Source: Pigoraptor vietnamica (taxonomy: Eukaryota; Opisthokonta; Filasterea). Taken from it: a stretch of DNA of 33,662 bases. This document shows positions 27,511-33,662 of the stretch, piece by piece. Position numbers and translations under genes: made by a program. Position 1 is the first letter of the stretch. Each line of letters opens with the position of its first letter. The stretch is from NCBI GenBank assembly GCA_943704525.1, contig CALSCQ010000390.1:1-33662 (forward strand), read 5' to 3'. The notes beneath the pieces are model-generated. The model was given only the letters and a program-made list of their open reading frames with translations. It made no database searches and was not told the DNA's origin.

Positions 27511-30500
27511 ATGGCGGCCGCGCTGCTCTTCACGACGGTCGTCTGCGCCGTCCTCTTCTTTGCGCAACTGTTCCGCGGGGTGTACCTTCCGATGGTATGC
27601 ATGCACGCCCGCGCTTGCCCTGGATATACATGCGCACGCTTGTGTGTGCAGTTCTTCTCCCTTGGGTATACATGCGGGGTAGCGTGTGTGGTTGGAAGTG
27701 GGGAGGGGGCACATGGGGCTGCTTGTGGCCTCGTCGTGCACAAGAACGTTGCAAGCTCACACGCAGTACGCGCACGCACAGCACAGTAGTATGTAACAGG
27801 CACACACACGGACGCCTCGCGTGTTGTCAGTGTGTGGGTCTTGTTTTTTCCATTGATATGCGCCCATGTGCACACGGACGCCTCGCGTGTTGTCAGTGTG
27901 TGGGTCTTGCTCCTTCCATTGATATGCGCCCATGTGTTCGTATGATTACCGATTCCCTTTGCGCCCTTCCCCTCAGCTATGGTGGTACGTGAGGGAGTCG
28001 CTGCACTTCGCGGGGTTCGGCGGCGGTGTGATTGGCGCGTGCATTGCCCTCTATGCGGTGCTCCCCATTGCGGTCACGTGGGCCGCGCTTCGGGCCGCGT
28101 GCCGTGCAGGAGCAACGAATGGACCCCGCCTTATTCGCCTCTGCTGTGGGTGTTACGTTCGTGTGCTCTTTTCGATGTGTGAGCTCTGCACGTGTACGAT
28201 TCGATGTGATGTGTCGAAGGGGTTGGGGCTAAAAGTTGGGTTAATGTACGCATGTGGCGTCGTTGCGATTCGCTGTGTTGGCAGACGCTTGCAAGATAGC
28301 TGACCGACTTGTGTTCAGGCGCGGCACTGGCCTTCTGCCGCCTCATGGAGCAAGTCTCGCGGTCGCCTTTTGTGGATCTGCATGCCGCCGCTGTGGGCTC
28401 GGGGGTCGCCATCGCCCTCGTCGCCGTCGCCCTCTCGTGTGCCGGTGAGTCGGGGCGCCTTATTTCTGGCGTTGGCCACGTGCGTATGTGCGTGGTGCAG
28501 TGTGCGCCGATGTGCGGCAGTGGTGCGACGTCGGGCATTGGGTGCATGAGTGCATGGCGATTTGGTCGTTGTGTGTCAGGCACGTTTCCGCACCCGCCTC
28601 ACCCGGTTCGTTTGCAGCGGCGGAGGGGCCGTCGCAGCTCCTCCAGGCCTCCTTCGGAATCCCCGTCGGCCTTTACGCCGACTCGGCCGTTCGAGGGCTC
28701 TTTGACACGGTCGATCTCAGCGCACTCCGCGGGTTCTTCCCGGTCGCCTTCGTCCTCGTGGTCTCCGCCATGCTGTGGCAGATGGCCGTCTTCCTCGAGC
28801 GCTGGAACTTGCCCGTATCCCCTTCCCCGCCGGTGTCCCCCGCCGCGCCCCGTGTCGTTGCGGCGGTGGGCGCTGCGTGCGGGCTCGTCGTGTACGCCTC
28901 GTTCGCGTGCCTCCAGCTGCAGTCCTGGAGCTCTCTCAAGTCGGGCGGACAGTTTGATCCACGCGTCTCGCTCGTCATCGTCGCCGTCGCGTCGGCGCTG
29001 AGCGTTCCGGCCGCGTTCTGGACGCTCCCGCCGAGCTACCGGGGCCCAGCGCAGGTCGCTGGCGTCCCCGTGGCTGCCGTCAAGCGCGATCCGTCCGTGA
29101 TTGTGCTCGCGCCCCTTCTCGTGAGTGGCATCTGCGCAATGTTTCCGCCTGGGATTGCGGGCGCGGCGGCCGTCGCGCAACTCATCGTCGTGGCGGCATC
29201 GTCAGTCGTGTCGCTCTTCGCGTGCATTCGCCCCCTTCTTCTCTCGTCGGACGGCCTCCCATCGGCAGCGCCCGTCACGCTGGACGCGGATGCGCCGCTT
29301 CAGCACGTGCAGGGGTCGCTGCACTCGGCCCTCCGCTTCGCCGTTGCGTTTGTCGGCGCGGCGGTGTTCCTTGTGCTCGCCCACACGGCCGTTGTCCAGA
29401 CGGGTGCCGCCGTGAATCCCCATGTTTTCGTTGCCCTCGCGATCGCAGGCGCCTTCGCCGTCCGCTGTTGGGTCTGCAGCCACGGGGCCGACGCGGGGGC
29501 GACGGCGCCAGGCTTGCTGCGCACAATCCGCGCACCCTGGGCCGCTGTCGTCGTGTTCTGTGCCCTCGCGCTTGCGAATCCGTGGCTCGCGCGGCCGTTG
29601 CCCGCTGTCGTGAATAACGTCGGGCACCATCCAGCGGATGGGTCGCTGACGGTCGCCAGCTGGAATCTGCACATGGGCATCAGCTCGTCCTATCGCGTCG
29701 ACATCGACGACGTCGCGGCGGTGCTGCGAGACGCGGGCGCGGATGTGGTCGGTCTCCAGGAGGTATCGCGCGGCGAGCTGACCAACGGCGGCTGCGATGT
29801 GCTGTATGCGCTGTCCCGTCGCACGCGATATGCCGAGTACGTGTACGGTCCTTCGTACGAACTCACCGCCGGCGATGCCATTCTGTCGCGGCTGTCCTTC
29901 GCGCGCAGCGGACACCAGGTCATGCGTCGGACTGCGGGCACGCCGCGCGAATTTTCGTGGGCAGTGTTTGACGTGGACGGGCGGCCATTTCTGTTTGTGA
30001 CCACGCACCTACACCACTCGTCGGGCTCGGCCGGCGTCGCGCAGCGCTTGTCTCAGATTGAGGAGATATCTGCGTTTGTCGAGGGCGAGCTGCCCGGTGA
30101 GGGCGGCCTCCCCCGTGTCGTCGTGGGCGACATGAATTCTGCCGAGGGCGGTCCCGAGGGTGCGCTGTTCGGCGAAGTGGGGTTCCGGGACGCGTGGCTG
30201 ACATGCGCGAATGCAACGGCGGCGGAGCAGTCGGGCGGCGCCACTCACCCTGCGACGGTCCCCGCCGAGCGCCTCGACTGGGTCATGTACGCCGATGCCG
30301 CTTGCAGGCGCATGGAGGTATGAACTAGAGCAGCCCTTTGTTTCTTTGTCTGCGTGTCTCGTTGCCTCTGTCGCCTGTGCATTGGAGTCGATGGACACAC
30401 GTCTGTGATTAGGCTGGTCCGATATCTGTGCTGCAGTGGACATTCGCTGATGCGCTTGTCGTGCCATTTCGTGTCGCAGGTTGTGCCGACACTCGCGTCA

Positions 30501-30551
30501 GACCACCGGTTGGTCGTCGCTGTCTTTGACCTCCCTGCCAACAAGCATTAA
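27511..30551 (+). CDS. CWH43: Polytopic membrane protein with C-terminal endonuclease/exonuclease/phosphatase domain (CWH43/PGAP2IP-like)
   Basis: Probably an ER/Golgi protein related to Cwh43, which acts in GPI-anchor lipid remodelling. Exons: 27511-27594, 27977-28145, 28319-28444, 28618-30317, 30480-30551; 716 residues, close to human CWH43 (699). Residues 1-460 hold about ten hydrophobic segments, from ALLFTTVVCAVLFFAQLF in exon 1 to AAVVVFCALALANPWL. The EEP fold lies at about 467-716: ASWNLHMG, DAGADVVGLQEVS, FVTTHLHH, VVVGDMNS, ERLDWVMY, and ASDHRLVVAVF in the last exon. All metal/catalytic positions of the fold (Asn, Glu, Asp, Asn, His) appear present. Another polytopic EEP protein is possible; the membrane part alone is not diagnostic. 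The exon 2 donor (28146, GTGGGT) was chosen by phase. Confidence 0.75.
27805..27936 (+). repeat. 66-bp tandem duplication in intron 1
   Basis: Copies 27805-27870 and 27871-27936, nearly identical (differences only around the GTTTTTTCC/GCTCCTTCC segment), inside the first intron of the CWH43-like gene. Confidence 0.9.
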
Positions 30552-30776
30552 AGGATTGTGGTTGGGCTGCAATGGGATCCACACGTGTAGTTGCGGCAGT
30601 GGCCTTCTCCTGCGCTGACAATTGACCATTTCGCTACGACGGCCACAGTTTCTAAAGTCTCTGTGCTGTGCCTGAAATCCTCGCATGTCCTACAACTGTC
30701 TTTGCACGACTTCACTTTAAGGCATCACCAACCACAAAGGAGGCAAACTTTCTTTTTTTTTTTTCATCAGTCACCT

Positions 30777-33603
30777 TCAGTGCGTCACCGACGGCAACAC
30801 GGAGGACAAAGGCACGCTCTGCGCGCTCGGATAGAAGAAGTCGTTGTTGTCGCCGCCGCCAGAGACAAGAACGAACGGCTGCCCGTTGGAAGAGAACGTG
30901 CACGTGACATGGCCAGCTCGGGGTCGACGGAGGATTTCGCTCGCAGGGGACAGCTCAGTCCACGTCAGGGTATCTGCTTTTTTAAACAACGTGAGAAATA
31001 AAGGATGAGAGACTCCGTGCAGCAACCGAGCACCATTCAGTCGATTTGACGAAGCGGTAGAATGATACAACTACCGAATGCCGCCGATTCGACGAAGAAC
31101 AGGCGACCGGTGGATTAATACAACTGGTGAATCAGAATGCCGCCGCACTCACCTGTCGACAGAAGGAAGACGTCTGACATGGCATTCTCGCCGTCAAATC
31201 CGCCGTAGACGAGAATGTAGCCATCAGGAAGGGCGACGGCCGTGTGCCAGCTGCAGAGCGCCGGGTAGGGATTGCATGTAAACAGAATGCACGAAAGGCG
31301 ACGAAAAAATTCACCCGCGGAGATCATGATGGGACAAGAAAGGGAAAAAAAAAAAAAAGAAAAAAAAAAAAAAACAAAAACAAAAGGAGGCACATCCACG
31401 CACCTCCTTGGCGATGGCGGCGTTCCCTTTGCCTCCACTTGCGTAAACTCCATCATCACTGTCAAAAAATAGAATCGAATGAGTGCGACCGTGCAGCGCA
31501 GGGCACACAGAGTGACGCCAATACCGAGTCGCCGGACTGACACCCGACAGCAGATATGCACGGCTATCAATGGACTGATTGCGGCGCACCCATGTCAAGC
31601 ACAAAGAGGTCGTTGAAGCAGGTCGGCGAGTCCCATCCGCCGAAAATGAACAGCCGCTCGCCCACAAGCGTCGCGGTGTGTCTGCAACAAAGTGAGTTAG
31701 AGACAAATTAGACAAATAATCAGTTGCAAAGACAGAGAGCTGATGAGACCTCGTCGTAAGGCCGTGACCCACCCTGACCGCGGGCAAGGCTTGGCACCAG
31801 TCACGAGGGGCTCGTACCAGCTACTCGTCGCTACGCATGAGTGAAAATTGACTGTCAGACACTGTACCGCGCTCGCTGAGGCATAAAGTCGCATACGGAA
31901 ATAATCGGCCGGCGCACCTGGATTGAAGACATGGAGTGTGTTGCTGCACGTGTCGGGGATGTTTGCGGACATGTGGCCGTGCACGCCTCCGAAGAAATAG
32001 AGCTCGTCGCGGAAGAGGGTGCATGTGTGGTACGAGCACGTGGGCGGCTTGCCCTGGGGCTGCAACCGGCTAGCAGTGAGCTCATGAACTGTAAACCGAA
32101 ACGAACGTCTGTACGAAAACGACAAGCCGGCCCCAAACTCAAAACCCGCATGTTAAACAGGACTGACACATCAGCTCTCACGCGCATACCTTGACGAGTG
32201 TCCAGGCGCAGTCGCCGAGAGTGAGAGAGTACATGTCGCTGAACCACCGCATGTTTTTCGATCCGCCGAAAATGTACACGGCCTTGCGCTCCGGCACAAA
32301 TACGGCGCTTTGTCCCATGCGAAGGCCCGGGCCAGTGCCGACGAGCGTGGCCACAGAAGTCCACGAATCGGTCGCTGTTAAGGCAGAAGAAAAGATCAAC
32401 AACACGGCGGAATGGATCTGTCCATCGGCAGCGAACAGTGACTGCGAATCCCATTCTACCAACGGCTAAACGCGGACAGGCAAGCCCCGCGCTGTTACGT
32501 GCAATGGAGCCGTGCGCACCCGTGTCATACGTCCAAAGGCCGTCACGCGCGAGCTCCTGCTTTGCTCCCTGTCCGCCGTACATGAAGAAGCGACCGTCGA
32601 GGAGATCGACGAACGAGTGGCCCCACCGCGGGGAAGGCGTGGACGACTTGACTGCGCACACGAGCTCGAGTGAGTTATGGAGCATGTGCTAAATGCAGCA
32701 GCAAACCAGGGTGAGCACGAACACAGGAGCAGCAGTTGAGTACAGCCGCAGTCAGGACAGTCAAGTTGGCCGTAGCAATTCCCCTCTGTTCGCAAGCCCA
32801 CCTTCGCCCGCATCCTCAACCGCGTCGTCCTCCGCCACCGATACGGATCGCCGCTTGTTCGGCCGCTGCGCAGCGCTGCCGTCTGCGCCGCGCTTGTTGC
32901 CCTTCGTTGCCTTGCGCTCACCCGTCGGCGACTTTGGTGCCGTGGGCGAGGGACCAGCCGGGCTGCTGAGCCCAGAGTCAGGGGCGTCCTCAGCGCCCCT
33001 CGCACTGCGCGGCGCAAAGGGCGACTGTTGCGAAAGCATGCCCGCACCCGCCGACACAACGGACGACGGCGACATGAGCAGCGCGCTCGCATCGGACGCT
33101 GACGGCGCCGACAGGCCCTCGGCACGCACGACAATCTTCGCGAGGCCGTCGCGTGCGGCCACTTCGGCGGCAACGCGGCTTTCGTCGTCGGACAAAGGAA
33201 GGTCTACGCACAGACACCTGCGACACATGATAATAGCAAACATTAGGCGGACCGCCACTGCGTCTGCGGGCGGCACGAGGGAGAGTGATGGCGTGCGCCA
33301 AACTCACCGCGTCTCCTTCCCAAATGTGCCCAGAGGACGAGCGGGGATTTCGCTGCCAATCGAAACAGACACGGCAAATTTGGCCGCATCCGAGAGGGCG
33401 TGAAGCTCACCGGAGACGAACACGACCTGTGGCGCCCCGTTGCGTTACATTACATTACAGAGTTGAGTGTTGGCACGCACAGCATGGACGTGATGCAGCA
33501 GGAACGCGCGCATGGCATGCAATTGTTATGCGCACAGCTGAGAGTGCTCACCAGCGCCTTCGGCAGCGGAAAACTGCAGAAGCCCGAGAAAAGGGTGCAC
33601 GCG
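30777..33603 (-). CDS. Kelch-repeat beta-propeller protein (5' partial)
   Basis: Protein-interaction propeller of unknown function. Minus-strand exons: 33603-33552, 33426-33308, 33217-32802, 32651-32520, 32374-32190, 32059-31918, 31830-31773, 31681-31590, 31458-31404, 31250-31153, 30973-30777 (TGA); phases agree throughout. The N-terminal part visible here (VVFVSGELHALSDAAKFAVS and a Ser/Pro/Ala-rich linker) holds a basic NLS-like RPNKRRSVS. Then about six Kelch blades follow: PRWGHSF..GRFFMYGG, KAVYIFGGSKN, ELYFFGGVHGH, RSGHTATLVGERLFIFGG, SWHTAVALPDGYILVYGG, RAGHVTC..FVLVSGG. There is no catalytic domain and no BTB or F-box in the visible part. The start codon lies right of the window; the first listed exon opens in mid-codon after a GACAG acceptor. 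Confidence 0.85.
31349..31385 (-). repeat. T-rich homopolymer tract in Kelch intron
   Basis: On the gene strand, two long T runs broken by single bases, about 100 nt before the acceptor of the penultimate visible exon. Confidence 0.85.
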
Positions 33604-33662
33604 CTGTCGCAGAAAAGTGAATGAGCGTCGGTTCATCACATACATCAATGGCACCCCGATCG

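Noticed and set aside
27805-27936. Two-copy direct repeat considered as CRISPR or mobile-element ends
   Set aside because: Adjacent copies without spacers inside a eukaryotic intron; simple tandem duplication explains it.

Overview
The window is nuclear DNA of a GC-rich, gene-dense, intron-rich unicellular eukaryote. Evidence: eukaryotic gene families with conserved exon-intron junctions, a U6 snRNA gene, and one intron with the hallmarks of the minor (U12) spliceosome. A SAM-RhoGAP-START protein of the DLC1 type, a CDKL5-like kinase, a PH-C2-INPP4 phosphatase and U12 splicing are compatible with a protist relative of animals (holozoan). An amoebozoan or apusomonad is not excluded, and I cannot name the species. 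COA5 shows that it builds cytochrome c oxidase, so it is aerobic.

Layout, left to right. (1) 56-2996 (+): 3' part of a CDKL5-type kinase with a long Arg-Glu repeat in its tail; the 5' end is outside the window. (2) 3550-7246 (+): DLC1-like SAM-RhoGAP-START protein, 13 exons. (3) 7496-12487 (+): DNA2 nuclease-helicase, 6 exons, last intron AT-AC. (4) 12549-14006 (-): intronless bacterial-type histidyl-tRNA synthetase with a mitochondrial presequence. (5) 14465-15593 (+): divergent mitochondrial carrier. (6) 16221-18155 (+): secreted papain-family protease, 10 exons, catalytic Cys on a 14-nt microexon. (7) 18721-23915 (+): PH-C2-inositol-polyphosphate-4-phosphatase, 11 exons. (8) 24098-24520 (-): COA5/PET191, three tiny exons. 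(9) 24720-24829 (+): U6 snRNA with TATA box and T-run terminator. (10) 25054-27249 (-): F-box/ankyrin-like gene broken by about five frameshifts. (11) 27511-30551 (+): polytopic membrane protein with a C-terminal endonuclease/exonuclease/phosphatase domain, CWH43/PGAP2IP-like. (12) 30777-33603 (-): Kelch-repeat protein, 5' end outside the window.

The genes do not form one pathway. Shared themes are signalling at membranes (RhoGAP/START, PH-INPP4, CWH43-like), mitochondrial function (HisRS, carrier, COA5) and genome maintenance (DNA2). Three pairs are convergent with short gaps: DNA2/HisRS 61 bp, INPP4/COA5 182 bp, CWH43-like/Kelch 225 bp. Divergent promoters lie between HisRS and the carrier and between COA5 and U6. 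I mapped 63 introns. Of the 62 GT-type donors, 54 start GTG (mostly GTGGGT or GTGCGT), and many introns carry GT/GC-rich microsatellites on the sense strand. All exon joins were deduced by hand from reading phase, splice dinucleotides and family motifs; there is no transcript evidence.
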